Shown here: positions 1 through 11,792 of the stretch, piece by piece | How positions within the stretch are numbered: position 1 is the first letter of the stretch | Layout: each line of letters starts with the position of its first letter | NCBI RefSeq assembly: GCF_026213295.1 | Contig: NC_079412.1 | Span: forward strand, 248,001 to 312,000 | Reading direction: 5' to 3' | From: Gadus chalcogrammus | Lineage: Eukaryota; Chordata; Actinopteri; Gadiformes; Gadidae | DNA length: 64,000 bases | Notes under the pieces: generated by a model | The model's input: only the letters and a program-made list of their open reading frames with translations | Told to the model about the DNA's origin: nothing | Database searches by the model: none | Position numbers and translations under genes: made by a program

Positions 1-222
1 CGCTGCAAAGACCCTGACCTGGCAAAGAGAATCAAATGTCTGTACCTGCAAAAAGCCAAGCTTTGGCAAAATGATCAAGGTGCACAGACTGCTCTCCAAC
101 ACTTTCACTATCTATGTGTGGAACATTCCAGATACATCCGAAAAATGGAAATGTGGATGCAAATAGATACATCAACAATGGTAAATACTGGATGCTGGAC
201 AACAGCATTTAGAAAAAACTGA
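1..222 (+). CDS. 3' end of an unrecognised coding stretch
   Basis: Reading frame 1 is open from the window edge for 73 codons and ends in TGA at 220-222. The composition looks coding (mixed K/R, several Cys/His and Trp, no low complexity), with a stretch reading LAKRIKCLYLQKAKLW early on. I do not recognise the family. It may be the last exon of a gene or transposon ORF that begins left of the window. No neighbour clarifies its role. Confidence 0.3.
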   Translation, partial: RCKDPDLAKRIKCLYLQKAKLWQNDQGAQTALQHFHYLCVEHSRYIRKMEMWMQIDTSTMVNTGCWTTAFRKN

Positions 223-889
223 TATATGAGCAAAGATGGATAAGTTACACCTGCCAAATCTAACTGACTTCATCTACTGTCAACAACAACACAAACAAAC
301 AACACAATCTGACTCTTTAAGTGTTCTATGTTATTTTTTCTGAATGTACATTTACCGTAAAATCACAAACAGCACTGATATATTATTGTTCATTACGCCA
401 GAAAGAAGTGCAGTTTGAGTTCGGCAGACAATGATAATACTCAAAACTTAGTTGAAAGCTAGAAAAAAAAAAAAAATCCAGGTATAAATGTTAAATGAGT
501 TCATATAGTATTAATTATGTACACTCATTCATTGTTGAGATGTACATTTAATTTTAATTGCATTGCCTTCAATATATTGCATTTATATTGCATTTACAAC
601 ATTCAGTTCATGTTCAATATTTGCCATGTCAGCTTTAAACGCAGCTTTAAACGCAGTTTCTCCATTATCATAAATAAAATTCTTTCAAATAGTTCTGCGG
701 TGCGTGGGTCTCAACCTTTTTGTACTCTGAATGATCCTGTCTGATCAAATTTAGTTATTCATAACTGTTATTAATTTTATAGTCTGTTATTAATTTTTTA
801 GTCAGAGAGAAAGAGAGTGATGAGTAAGTGAGAGAGACAGTGAGAGCAAGTAGTACGTGCCCACATTGCCCTCTTAGCCCTAAAAGCCC
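223..889. other. AT-rich stretch without a recognisable gene
   Basis: AT-rich DNA with short A-runs. Near 700-720 a stretch resembles the common fish hAT terminal motif (GGGTCTCAACCTTTTTG), but no partner end was found. Confidence 0.4.
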
Positions 890-1561
890 TGACAAAATCA
901 TGGAAAATCATGTACACCTCCTTGACTCTGAACAGTCATCGCCGGGCCACCACAGCCCCCTAAGGTTTCGTAGGACCAGAACATATGGTTCAAAAGTCCT
1001 CTAGCATATCGACTTGGTGATGGTATGACCCGTGTTCAGTATCTAAAGGTTTAGCTGACACAATAAACTCGTTCAACCATGTAGCAGAATCTGACAACTG
1101 ACGTGAAGTGTCAACACAAGAACCTGGCAACTGAGATTTCCCCTTCGTGAAACTTGGCATTCTTAATGTTGCTCATACACTGGCCAAATCCTCTCTAACA
1201 AGGAAACCTCCATCTGCAAGGATCTCGTCACCATGCTCAAGTTTACCCAAAAAGCCAGAATCTAAAGTTATTACCTTGTTATTACCTTGTCAGAGGCACG
1301 ACCTCCCCACCCACTAGACAAAAAAGATATAGCTCCTGCTGGTGTGATTCCTATTAGATATTTCATTGTGTTTTGGTGCTTATAATTTGACCAGGTTTCA
1401 GCCCTTGCTTTAAGATTGTGTGTTCTTTCTATAAAGATTTCAGTACAGTCTATAATACATCGACAATTCCTAAATTTGGGTTTAAAACACTTTGGCATGT
1501 TTGCTCTCACTGCATCCTTACTAGACCACATTATTGTTGGGCAAAATAACCTGCTGAGCAC
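890..1561 (-). pseudogene. DDE_4-type transposase catalytic domain (THAP/ISL2EU-like), 3' part
   Basis: Minus-strand translation gives a clear DDE_4 (IS4/5-like) nuclease. The first catalytic region reads IIDCTEIFIE at about 1440-1470 and is followed by TWSNYKHQNTMKYLIGITP. The region ending SSGWGGRASDKVIT lies near 1290-1330. Further downstream (about 1200-1245) ILADGGFLVREDLA carries the second catalytic Asp. After that the frame is broken by a stop and the remainder to about 890 is degenerate. Upstream coding sequence is cut at 1534 by insertion of provirus ERV-A and resumes at 10242. In fish this domain is typically fused to an N-terminal THAP finger, which is what is found at 11530-11690. 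Family assignment to ISL2EU is inferred from this THAP + DDE_4 combination. Confidence 0.65.
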
Positions 1562-2168
1562 ATATAAATATAGCTAACTCCCACCCTAGCTTGAGGAGCA
1601 CAACACATGGCAGTCACGTTACAATATAGTCAGCTTTTAACACATAACACAAACATGATAATATAGTCAGGTCAAGGCCAGAGCCAAGGCCCCATTTCCC
1701 AAGCAGGCAAATGGTAGACACTAACGGAGAGCCACATTAATTCATCACACAAGAGATACTTCGACACAAGAGATACTTCGAGAACAAAGGAGACACTGAG
1801 GAGCTCTTCCCCGTTAGTAGGAACACAAGAAGATACACTTGCATACACCAGGGCCTGAGAGCCAAGGTCAAGCAAAAACACACAGAACCATACACACCTC
1901 ATCGAGAGGAGGATACAGTATAAAACTGTATCAAACAGGGACTCATGACCACCTTCTTCTGAAGCAGACCTTCCACGGAGGCGAAGCTCCGGACGAACCA
2001 TCAGCGCTGATTAGGGACTTAGACATATTCGATTTCTCACGCTTTATGACTCTGTATAACCGTTGCCACTTTACTTAATAAATCCAAGGTCCTCGTGCCG
2101 ACAGACTTTATTACCTCTCCGTCTCATTTCATCTGGTCCAGTAACTAGACAGACCGTTTTTCCCAACA
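1535..2168 (+). repeat. 5' LTR of ERV-A
   Basis: 634 bp, TG...CA ends. A TATA box (TATAAAA) lies at 1919-1925 and a poly(A) signal AATAAA at 2077-2082, about 90 bp before the LTR end, giving a normal U3-R-U5 order. The 3' LTR (9590-10241) is 652 bp and differs by several small indels, so this insertion is older than ERV-B. Confidence 0.9.
1919..1925 (+). promoter_or_regulatory. TATA box of the ERV-A 5' LTR
   Basis: TATAAAA in the context GGATACAGTATAAAACTG. The same element recurs in the 3' LTR near 9985 and in the solo LTR at 39683-40451 (there altered to CATAAAA). Confidence 0.55.
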
Positions 2169-2171
2169 ATT

Positions 2172-2189
2172 TGGCGACCCCGACGTGAT
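2172..2189 (+). promoter_or_regulatory. Candidate tRNA primer-binding site of ERV-A
   Basis: Immediately after the 5' LTR the sequence reads TGGCGACCCCGACGTGAT, starting with the obligatory TGG. The related leaders at 12177 (TGGTCGACCGAAGTGACG) and in ERV-B (minus strand, ending near 32190) have the same layout. The tRNA species is not certain; the TGGCGAC start suggests an arginine-type tRNA. Confidence 0.6.
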
Positions 2190-2584
2190 TTTTCTGAATT
2201 GAACACGCAACTGGGAAACGAGAGACGGAGAGCGGCACGACCTCGGGACCCCGGAGCACCGGACCGATTCCTGCAGTCTCACCTCGCGGCCGCCCAACAA
2301 AAGGTAGGCAGAACCTGTTGATAAAATCCAAACTCTGCATAGTTATAGGAACCACATTAGGAGGTGAGACTGTGAGAGCGGTTCGCTACGGGATATCTCG
2401 TGGGGACGAATAGAGTTGCATTCCAGCATTTCCCCATAAACCCGATTAACCCTGAACGCGTGACACATCGAATATCGGCTCGTTGCATGGTGAAAGAATA
2501 CCGACGAGACCATAGGGCCTATAAGAATCGGTCATAGTGATACGAGACTACCGATGGCCAAGTAATGGATGTGTAATAAATACA

Positions 2585-2830
2585 CCAGTGTATCAAGAGG
2601 GTTAGAGGCCCCACCTGTGTATCAAGAGGGTTAGAGGCCCCACCAGTGTATCAAGAGGGTTAGAGGCCCCACCTGTGTATCAAGAGGGTAAGAGGCCCAG
2701 AGAGAGAGTGACGAAGTGGCTGTGTGTGTGTGTGTGTAAGAGGCCCAGAGAGAAAGCGACGAAGTGGCTGTGTGTGTGTGTAAGAGGCCCAGAGAGAGAG
2801 AAAGAAAGAGAACGAGCGTATTTGTGAGCC
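2585..2830 (+). repeat. Short tandem repeats in the ERV-A leader
   Basis: Four copies of a roughly 31-bp unit around TGTATCAAGAGGGTTAGAGG (2585-2695) are followed by AAGAGGCCCAGAGAGA units separated by (TG)n runs (2690-2800). The corresponding place in ERV-B is at about 30900-31030 with (CA)n. Confidence 0.75.
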
Positions 2831-3526
2831 GGTTAAATATAGAAATAAATCAATTAATGATAACCCGGCTATGTGTGCAACGCTTGCCTGCTTTGTTATG
2901 CCCAACGCTATTTTGCCGTGTCTGATGATTGTGGGTGCGGGACACAGAATGAGAAGTCTGTTGATATGTGTCTGTGTACGTCTGCGCGAAAGAGAGAATC
3001 TGTGAGTGAATCAGTGAGTGTATGCGTGGTCCGCTCTATCTTCGCCCGTTAAAACGGGTAAAGGAAAGAATAGATAGATTGATAATAATGAATAATGTCT
3101 CTCTGACGTATTGCTTCGGTCTATGGCTTAACCTGCGGAAATAGATAAATTAGACAATGATAATAACCTTTTACTGTGTTCTTCAAGTTACTGTTTGACC
3201 CGTTAAAACTAAAACCTAGATAAGTTGACAAGGATAAATTATATCTCTTTACTGTGTTGCTTTATTACTGCTGTAACCTTCGCATAGATAACTACGATAC
3301 TAAACCACATCTCTTTGCCGCGTTGTTGACTGTTTAGTCTGGTTGAAGCGATTACCATAATATCAATAACGATTAGTGCTATAAGGAATATCTGGATGTA
3401 TTGAATAACGTCTTAGGGCCTTGTTGTTGTTTTTTGCTTCCCCCCCCCTGTTTTTGTTCCCCGCTTTTTGTCTCGTTCCTCCTCTCCAAGGTGACAGTTA
3501 CCCCCTAGTCTCTCATCTGCTCTTGT

Positions 3527-3808
3527 GTGGTAGACAGGTCACACAGAGTTTATAGCACCCACGGCCGCCCATTTTTTGAGTTCCTCTCGACCAGTCCCAG
3601 CCCACCTGCCCCTCCGCCAAATCTAGACCCCTCAGCCCTACCCTCCTCAACATACACGCCCCTACTGGACACTCCGACTCTGCCCTTCCTCAACTACAGC
3701 GCCCGCCTGCTGGACCACTCCAGCCTACCCTTCCTCAAGCTACACCGCGCCCCTACTGGACAGCAATCAATACCAATCCAACCCGACTCTTCGATCACCC
3801 CCTGTTAG
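3527..3808 (+). pseudogene. Leader reading frame of ERV-A with three 45-bp repeat units
   Basis: An open stretch of 93 codons upstream of gag, proline-rich, starting at GTG with no ATG at the same place. It contains about three copies of the 45-bp unit that is expanded to 64 copies in ERV-B (here 3630-3770, with variants of CTCCTCAACTACA and CTGGACCACTCC). Whether it is translated is unknown. It could be a non-AUG gag leader or simply untranslated RNA. It stops at 3806-3808 although similarity to the ERV-B frame continues beyond. Confidence 0.4.
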
Positions 3809-4249
3809 AAGAATTATCCCAGGTACTAATAAAGCTAAAAGACAACCTCCTCCCGCACTCGGCCTTCAGTGCAAAGGCGTCCACAACCCCGACCACCCCA
3901 ATACCAGCTGCTGTAGAAGAAGGCGGGGTGGGCTACACGGAGGCCACATGTCGGACCGAGCGACGAGAGCCCCCGAGAGATTTGCAAAGACGAACCCCAG
4001 AAATCGAAGACCACAGGACGATTCTCAGCCTCCCGGCCAGCTGAACAAGCCACTCCCCCCACCCTCCCCTGGAGAGGGCTCACCTACCCATAATGCCGAA
4101 TTGTTCTGTCCCCTATAAAGAATCGACACACCATTTCAGTCCCAGCCAAAAGCCCCCGCCTCTACAACCCCACCTTCCCCCTTAATACCCCCGCCCCCTC
4201 CCAGTTCAGAGCCCTGACCCAATCAATTAAGGACCCCCGTACCAATAAA

Positions 4250-5450
4250 GCGAAGCCCCAGCCGCCCCCCGGCCAGGTATACTAAGAGGCTTTGATGGCT
4301 CTCTATTGATAGATGCGGAGGGAAGAGCAGCATACACACCATGGAGCCAACCGGTACCTGGCCACCTGGTCGCCAGCCGCTTGCCAACCGCTCACGGCAT
4401 GAGCCTCGGCCGGATCATAAGCTTTGAAACTGAGACGTCTGGCGACTCCTGACCCTGGGAGACATACGAGCCCATCATCGGCAGGGCACATGGTGCCGGA
4501 CGAAATCATTGAACTGGAGACACTGGCCTAAGACTGTAGGCACCTACCTGACAACTCCCCTTCGAGCTTACCGAAACCTCTTGTCTGGGAGAGTCTAAGG
4601 GCGCTCTTCCCAGCCGACGCAGGAGAGTGGGAATCTCGGCCTGACCATCAACCTGAAGAATCTATCTTTCAGTACATAGAAAGGGCTGAAGGATTGTGGA
4701 CGGATAATAATGACTGTCCCCCACACAGTAGCAAACTGGCGACACAGACATTCCAGCGGGCAATAATACAGGGACTGCCACCCACGGTCCAGAGGAGACT
4801 GAAGACAGTGGTGGCACTGCACTCCAAGCCCCGGACGGAATGGGTGGCTCACCTTAATCACCACCACCGACTCGAGGAAGACAAACGACTTGAAAAGGAT
4901 GATGATTACGAGGAATTGAAGAAGCAACTCGTGAGGATGCAGATCAAGGAGCTAGCCGAGAAATCCCAGCTGCACAAAAGACCAAGGACGACATGGGGAC
5001 CCATGAGTATGATGCCTGTAGCGGCCCCACTGCCGACACCCCCAACGCCCAGCCACCCCGACTACCCCACCAATAACACCAGCACCAATGCCCCTATCAT
5101 GCGCAATGTATCAGATACCGGCGTGTCAAGGGCCCCCGCCACCTGGATGGCTGCAGCCGGGATACCAACCCACCAATTACCCTGGGTACACAATGGCCGC
5201 CCCGGTGCCGGCGCCCGCACCACCCCTGTTACAATACCAGCAACCACCCAGCGCCGAGAACTGGACACCCTCCTCCTCAAGCTACAGCCAAGCCCAGGCC
5301 CCCGAAACCAGGTTACCACCACCAGAGCGAGCCCAGCCGAAAGCAGAAAGGATACGGACGCGAATCGGCGCCCCTGGCCCCTGGCCTCCTTCCGGGTCAA
5401 CCTATCGTCCCTGATAGACGGGGAGCCATACCCGAGGAGCATGAGCGACT
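4250..5450 (+). pseudogene. gag: gag remnant of ERV-A
   Basis: Similar to the intact ERV-B gag (25149-26993). The capsid-like part (about 4690-4900) reads FQRAIIQGLPPTVQRRLKTV and is followed by a charged helix with EEDKRLEKDDDYEELKKQLV. Upstream of 4690 the frame is broken by several indels. Downstream it turns proline-rich, and the nucleocapsid zinc knuckle seen in ERV-B is absent. The frame runs without a stop into integrase-like sequence at about 5460, which marks the pol deletion. Confidence 0.8.
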
Positions 5451-5454
5451 TCCT

Positions 5455-6077
5455 GATATACCTTGGCGAGATGCAAGAACACGCCGGTCCTTATGAGAAG
5501 AGCTGCTGGATCGCACAAGGATGCACTCAGGACGAATCCGAAATCTACCGCTACTCCGATGGCAAACCGGCACTCAGCTCCCGAGCTCTCTCTCTCATGG
5601 CTCGGTCACACCACTCCCGCACCACCAGGGCACCACCGCGACAATGGAGACAATCCGGCGAGACTGGTGGCACCCCGAAATGAAAGCCAGCATCCAGGAA
5701 GTGATCAAAGACTGTCACGCCTGCCAAATACACAACCCACGCCCAGCCCACATTCTCCCCCCAGGGGCCCGGTACTAGACCATTATGATGAAGCCCTCTT
5801 AGAATATGTACAGGCCCTGACTCTTGCCTCCCGAGCCTTGTACACACAGGTCACCTCCCTCCCGACCCCCGCAGATCCCAACCCCGTCCTCGTTAATCCC
5901 GGGGATTGGGTCTGGGTCAAGGTCCACAAGAGACACTGCCTTCAGCCACGGTGGGAAGGCCCTATGAGGTACGTCTGGCCACCCCCTTCTCTGTCTCCCT
6001 TTCAGGAAGGAGCGGCGCCCGCTGGCACCACCTGTCTACCACCCGCAAGGCCGACAACCCGCATGACCGCACCTTGA
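5455..6077 (+). pseudogene. pol: pol remnant of ERV-A: integrase zinc-binding and C-terminal parts only
   Basis: Two integrase pieces are visible in different frames. In one, about 5600-5740, WWHPEMKASIQEVIKDCHAC holds the CxxC half of the HHCC zinc-binding domain. In the other, about 5780-5970, the end is NPGDWVWVKVHKR...LQPRWEGP, the typical gammaretroviral integrase C-terminal domain. The catalytic core between them and everything upstream (protease to RNase H) is deleted. The remnant cannot be functional. Env starts 34 bp downstream. Confidence 0.8.
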
Positions 6078-6110
6078 CTACCGTTCAACGCGACCTCGCC
6101 CGGCTGCACC

Positions 6111-8410
6111 ATGAGGCCACCACTGACGCCGCAGGAGGCCCGGACCAATAGACGTTGCATCATCGGCATGGTAGGAATAACCGGGGCCATGATGGGTTTC
6201 TTCATCCTGTGGGGAGTGGACTTCCATACGGCCATCCCGGGGAGGTCCCCCACCATCAAGCCCCTCTACGACGACACAACCCTCATCGGGACCCCCAACC
6301 CAGAGTCCACACCGCCGCAGGAGACAGACACCCCTGCAAGCCGCCAAATCCCCCAGCGACCCCTGCCTCAACAAATACGGTGGGCTATCCCTAACCTATA
6401 CTTATGGTTCCAGCGCCGCCTATACCTTCCTCCTATGCGACGTCGTTCCGTGCGTAGGCGGACCCGCAGCCTGGGAGAAGTACGATGCATACATCTGCGA
6501 TGCTCCCAAGGGTTCCTTCGCGGGAGTCCAGGGCAACGGGGTAATGATGTCCCCGGACAACAGCCAGAGCTGGTGTCGAGGATGGCGAAATGTACTATGG
6601 ATGACAGGGAGGCACCAGGGGTACTATGTGACTAACCGCTCTCAGACTCTCCACAGGCCTGACGCGACGGCCGCACTACAGGCGAAGGGCTTCCTCTCGG
6701 GAGGCAACGGCAGAATCACCCTTACCCTCAGGAACATTACCAGCAACCCGTACCAAGGATGGGGCAACCCCACATTAGGGTCGACTCGGGCGTGCGGTGT
6801 AAATACTGACTCTGCCTATTTCGTGTTCGGGGTGTCCCAATCCGGCACGGACACGGCGGCTTTGTTGAAAATAAATTTCAGAAAGGCCCCCACCACACCC
6901 ACCGCACCAGCCTCCAGGGCCAACACGACAACTCCTAAACCCCCCGTCCGACCCATAATGACTCGCGACGGCCCGGTCACGATTTTTGATTTAAATTCCG
7001 TGGGGCGACTCCCCACCCACGATTCCATCGCGCTCGCGACCGGCTACGCAGACGATAATGCATGGCTTAGCTGGATTGCTGCTACGATCCGATTCCAGGG
7101 GCTGTCCGACTGCGTAGCCTGTGCGTCAGCTCGCCCCCATCTAATCTCGACCCCAGTACTGTTCGATTTTACCAGCGACCCCATCGGTTCTCACTGCATG
7201 TTAGCTCTGTTTGTTACCCCAAACCGGCCGGCTGCGGCCTCCTTAGCTCTCTGTTTCCACCCGGCCTTAACGACTCGATTCCCCCGGTGTACTCCCCTGG
7301 GGAGTACACCCACTCTTGCATCACCAGGGTCGGAGCGGTAAATGTTGGGGTGGTACCACCATCGTGGTGCCACTCCATCACGAACGTTACGCTTTGGCCC
7401 AACATGACCGAACCGGGCCTAGGACGCCAAGACCTATTCTGGTCCTGTGACAAATTCACCCTTAGACTTACACTCCCGGCACAATGGTCCGGAACCTGCA
7501 TTATAGTGCGCCTACTTATGCCCGTCACGCTCTTTACCCGGGGTTCGCCCGGGCCGATAACCGAACTACCTCTCGACACCGCCGCGACTCCGCTCTCACC
7601 GACCACTTTGACCTAACCAAGAACCCCCACGTACATGGATAGCATAGGCATTCCCCGGGGCGTTCCGAACCAGTTTAAGTTAGCAGACCAGATAGCCGCG
7701 GGTTTCGAGAACATACCCCTTATCTCTGCCATAATTCCAATCACCCCCAACAAAACGTAGATCGCATTAATTACATTCACTACAACGTCCAGCGCCTATC
7801 CAACCTGACTCGCGACGCGGTAGAAGGGTTGGCCTCACAACTGGCCGCCACCTCTCTAATGGCGTATCAAAACCGTCTAGCCCTAGACATGTTGTTAGCC
7901 GAGAAAGGGGGGGTCTGTTCGATGTTTGGGGCTCAGTGCTGCACCTTCATTCCCAACAACACGGCCCCTGACGGGTCAGTGACAAGGGCCCTGGCCGGCC
8001 TTCGAGCTCTTTCCGTCCAGATGGCAGAGGACTCTGGGATCGACAACCCCATGGAGAAATGGATGACCGACATGTTCGGCAAGTGGAAGGGCCTTCTCAT
8101 GGCCGTCCTGACATCCCTGGCCTGCTTCGTCGGGATTGTGGTCTGCTGCGGGTGTTGCTGCATCCCCTGTGCCCGCACCCTCTGCTCACGCCTCATCACC
8201 ACGGCCCTCGAAAAGGAGAAACAACAGCCCCCTCCCTACTCCGAAGCAGCCCCCCTCATGCCCCTTCTGGATTGCCTGGACGAGCTTCCCCTGGACGACC
8301 AGATGGTGCCTGAAAAATTTGACTGTGAGTATGGCCTCCCTCGCCCTGCAACCCCTGACTTTGAGTACGAGCTCGACTGTGTCTTCGCCGAGCCGGACAT
8401 CTACCCGTGA
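6111..8410 (+). pseudogene. env: env of ERV-A (SU and TM), frameshifted
   Basis: An ATG at 6111 opens a frame with a hydrophobic N-terminal segment (GMVGITGAMMGFFILW) fitting a signal peptide. The surface subunit is spread over frames 6111-6635, 6544-7341 and 7287-7616, so at least two frameshifts separate it. It shows N-glycosylation sequons and a CVAC motif (about 7120), the CXXC expected of gamma-type SU. The transmembrane subunit (to the stop at 8408-8410) has a CSMFGAQCC motif (CX6CC, about 7917-7943), followed by FIPNNTAPDG. A membrane span (about 8095-8150) is followed by a Cys-rich cytoplasmic start and a tail of about 70 residues. CXXC plus CX6CC indicates a covalently linked SU-TM Env. 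It is not expressible as a whole in this copy. Confidence 0.85.
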
Positions 8411-9589
8411 GTGCTAGTGGCCTCTCCCGGTGCACGGCCCCGGCGTCCTGTTTCCACCACCGTATGCTGAAACCCCACCACGACACCCCCTTTCCCCCCC
8501 CCCCCCGCCTGTGACGTGCTAGTAACCTCTCCAGGTGGGCTGCCCCATTCCCGCATTCCCCCGTCCCCCCAACGGCACCACCCCCCTCCCACCTGATGCA
8601 CCCACGTCGCCCGGACCAGGGATCTGCGTTCCGGCACCAGGGGCTGCGGCCCGTTCCCTTAAGGCTTGAGGGCGCCCCTGGCTGTATTCGCTTCTGTACG
8701 CTTCACTGTTTTTAGCCGCTCCCATATCTATGCCCGCGTCTACGCAACCGACGCCGGGAACGTAAATGTTGTTGTTTATATCGCTGTCCCACTAGATGGA
8801 GCTCGGGGATACACACGGGCGAGATTCCAGGGGCCTTGATTGCCCGTTTATCAGATGAGGTCCTGAGCGCAGTTGAATAAAAGGGTCTAATGCTCAGGTG
8901 GCGCCTTGCGTCCACCTGCCCGTGATGACGCTCAGGGCTATTCCGTGGTTTCAGTTGTTCCCGTGCCCCGTGCCTACCCTGGATACCCCATGCGTGTGAT
9001 TGCTTATTGTTACACGACCAGCTAACTCCTCCTCACATCCTTAGTGTGTGGTCACCTAGGGATGGGTTGAGGGGGATTGCCATTCGTTATGCACCTCATA
9101 TCTTTCTGATATTATTATTTTATTTAGGGACACATTTCATGGTTGCATTTCTTTCCTGTGATTGTTATGGTGTAGTGTTTGTGTGATTGTTGCGTTTTTG
9201 TTTGTATCGTTATTGTTTACTGTTAGTTTTATTGTTGCATTTTGTTGTTATTGTTATGGTTTGGTGTTGGTTTTGTTGTGTATCACCTGCTGCCACTTTA
9301 TTTGGTATTGTCTGTTCGCGATGTAAGGCCGGGGTGGATGCCACCCCCTAGGTGGGGTGTGTATGGCATACCCATGTCTGAAGCATGGGTGGCGTTTCTC
9401 CCACGTGGTTCCCCATACACCCGGTCCAGCGACTTATTTTAGTCCCATGCTCATGGTTGTTTGTTTTTATGATAATTTTGCCTTCTTTCTGTTATTTCTA
9501 AAAGTGTTATGATGGTGGTCCCGCGCTGAAGTCCTATCCCTCGTACCCCTAATGAGTAAAAGTCGTCTTGCGACGACTTGAGGGGGATA
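8411..9589 (+). other. 3' untranslated region of ERV-A with polypurine tract
   Basis: No gene. The 1.2-kb stretch between the env stop and 3' LTR has a counterpart in ERV-B (24119-25470, minus), so it is part of the element. A polypurine tract GAGGGGGA lies at 9581-9588, directly before the 3' LTR. Confidence 0.7.
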
Positions 9590-10241
9590 TGTTGGGCAAA
9601 ATAACCTGCTGAGCACATATAAATATAGCTAACTCCCACCCTAGCTTGAGGAGCACAACACATGGCAGTCACGTTACAATATAGTCAGCTTTTAACACAT
9701 AACACAAACATGATAATATAGTCAGGTCAAGGCCAGGAGCCAAGGCCCCATTTCCCCAAGCAGGCAAATGGTAGACACTAACGGGGAGAGCCACATTAAT
9801 TCATCACACAAGAGATACTTCGAGCACACCAAGGAAGTACTTTCGGAGAAACAAAGGATGACACTGAGGAGCTCTTCCCCGTTAGTAGGAACACAAGAAG
9901 ATACACTTGCATACACCAGGGCCTGAGAGCCAAGGTCAAGCAAAAAACACACAGAACCACACACACCTCATCGAGAGGAGGATACAGTATAAAACTGTAT
10001 CACACAGGGACTCATGACCACCTTCTTCTGAAGCAGACCTTCCACGGGAGGCGAAGCTCCGGACGAACCATCAGCGCTGATTATGGGACTTAGACATAAT
10101 TCGATTTTTTCACGCTTTATGACTCTGTATAACCGTTGCCACTTTACTCTATAAATCCAAGGTCCTCGTGCCGACAGACTTTATTACCTCTCCGTCTCAT
10201 TTCATCTGGTCCAGTAACTAGACAGACCGTTTTTCCCAACA
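9590..10241 (+). repeat. 3' LTR of ERV-A
   Basis: 652 bp, TG...CA ends, matching the 5' LTR with scattered indels; followed by the TTAT duplication. Confidence 0.9.
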
Positions 10242-10245
10242 TTAT

Positions 10246-10560
10246 CAAAGGTTTCACTATTGAGGACAACAGGTGCTTCTTTTTACAATATCCAGCAGCC
10301 ACATAACCATTTGTAATGATTGTAAACCAGTAAAAAAAAATATTTTAGCGTTTGTGTCTTTATGGAAGTCAAACCCAAAACTTGACTGCATTCAGTTGCT
10401 CCTTCAGATGTTTTTTTTTCTTCCTGTGTGGCATACAGTTCTCTTGTTCAAGAGCTTCATAATCATCACGGAGCTGGTTGTACTGCAGGTTGAGTTGGTG
10501 CATCTCTTTTCTGGACTCAAACTTACATTCATCTACAAACACAACAAAACGGAGATAAAT
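10246..10560 (-). pseudogene. Coiled-coil exon of the THAP/DDE_4 transposase
   Basis: On the minus strand about 10545-10430 encodes FESRKEMHQLNLQYNQLRDD followed by YEALEQEN, a short leucine-containing helix typical of the linker between a THAP finger and a DDE domain. Sequence toward 10246 is frameshifted and continues across the ERV-A insertion into the DDE domain at 1534. It is not translatable as it stands. Confidence 0.5.
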
Positions 10561-11520
10561 TAACTCATGTGCAACACATCATCTTTCATACACAGACACA
10601 CAGACACAACACACAAACTATCTGTCTAGTTCTCTGTCACTCTACTCACCTGACCACCAACCAACCAATCAACCAACCGACCGACACAAACACACACTTA
10701 ATAGTATGACTTGTGCACTACCTTCAGAAGACTCTACAGTATCTGCTTCAGGCTGGCTTGTGGGGCAGGTAGCAGGGGCGCTTATCTTCATCTCTTGGTC
10801 TCTTTTCGTTTCATATCTAGGACAAACGAGAGTAGTAGTTAAGGTTAAAAAAGCGCCAAAATAATAATCAACACATTAAGAGATAAGTACAATTACATAA
10901 TACAGAAAGACACACAAGAATATCTTATTTGCTCAGACGTAATTAACAAGCTACCAAGAAATTAGAAAATTTCAATAGCATGACATGACACTTGACCTTG
11001 GCACCTTTCCCGAGATGTCTCTGTTTCTGCTGTGTGAAAAAACGGATGGAACAAAATCTGGACTATCAGCAATCCTGGACAGGTGACCACTGAGAAAAAA
11101 GAATGAGAATTAGCTATGCTTATTTTTATTGTTCACCTTTTTAACCTATTTGCTAATTACGAGCTCAGTCATAATGAGCACCAAATAGCACAAGCATTTA
11201 AGTTACGGGTTCAGAGTTAAAGAAAATCGTATACTGCAACATTAACTGTGAAGACACTTTCTTGTATGACTTTCAGCCTGAACCAAGAAACCTACACCAG
11301 CCATGCAGCTAATGTTGGTACTTACGGTAACAACTAAAGCTAACTTATAGGTTACGACCGCGAGAGCCAACGTTAAACTTTACAAACTCAGTAGAAGACG
11401 GACAAAGTTGTTGGCCAGTTAGTCAGTAAATTCGACAGGCTAATATATCCTCATTAAGTATGGTAAAATCACACGCAGTCGCTACTCATTATCCAGCTCA
11501 TGTTGGAAAAGACAAACATA
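10561..11520. other. Presumed introns of the THAP/DDE_4 gene
   Basis: AT-rich, with CA-rich and CCAAC-rich simple sequence at 10590-10700. There are no clear exons apart from possible short ones near 10730-10820. No other gene seen. Confidence 0.35.
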
Positions 11521-11529
11521 CCAGAAACG

Positions 11530-11690
11530 AAGTGGGCGCTGCACAGACTCTTTTAATGGCCTGGAGCCACAATCTTCTTCTTCTCTTGGCAAAAGGATGA
11601 GATCCTCTCGGATATTAAACAGTTCCCATCGCATCCTTTTGCCGATTCGTGCAGTTACAGCACAACAGCTCCTTGTCATTTTCAGTTCTC
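11530..11690 (-). pseudogene. THAP zinc-finger exon of the transposase
   Basis: The minus strand starts with ATG at about 11680 (MTRSCCAV), then after a one-base shift NCTNRQ. After an in-frame stop it reads GSHPFAKRRRRLWLQAIKR, the conserved core of THAP domains. A donor-like CTG|GTATGT closes the exon near 11525. The frameshift and stop make this a dead copy. It is the 5'-most exon of the gene whose catalytic part lies at 890-1561. Confidence 0.6.
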
Positions 11691-11792
11691 CGCTGACTCC
11701 GCTGGTAAACAAATGACAATGTCCCGCTTTCTGCGCGCCACTGGGGCTGCGCGGCGCACATCTGCGATGACGTTTGCACAGAAACCGCTCGC

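Larger units (their letters stand above)
1535..10241 (+). mobile_element. Provirus ERV-A, gamma-type endogenous retrovirus, pol-deleted
   Basis: Two LTRs that begin TGTTGGGCAAAATAACC and end TTTTTCCCAACA flank an 8.7-kb insertion. The 4-bp duplication TTAT lies at 1531-1534 and 10242-10245, a size typical of gammaretroviral integrase. Internal order is primer-binding site (2172), long leader with repeats, gag fragment (about 4300-5400), remnant of integrase (5460-6080), env (6111-8410), a 1.2-kb 3' untranslated region, polypurine tract (9581-9588) and 3' LTR. Protease, reverse transcriptase, RNase H and the integrase core are missing. It interrupts the minus-strand DDE_4 transposase. Confidence 0.93.

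Noticed and set aside
5062..8725. Long minus-strand frames opposite gag, pol and env of ERV-A
   Set aside because: GC-rich antisense shadows. The plus strand shows recognisable retroviral domains.
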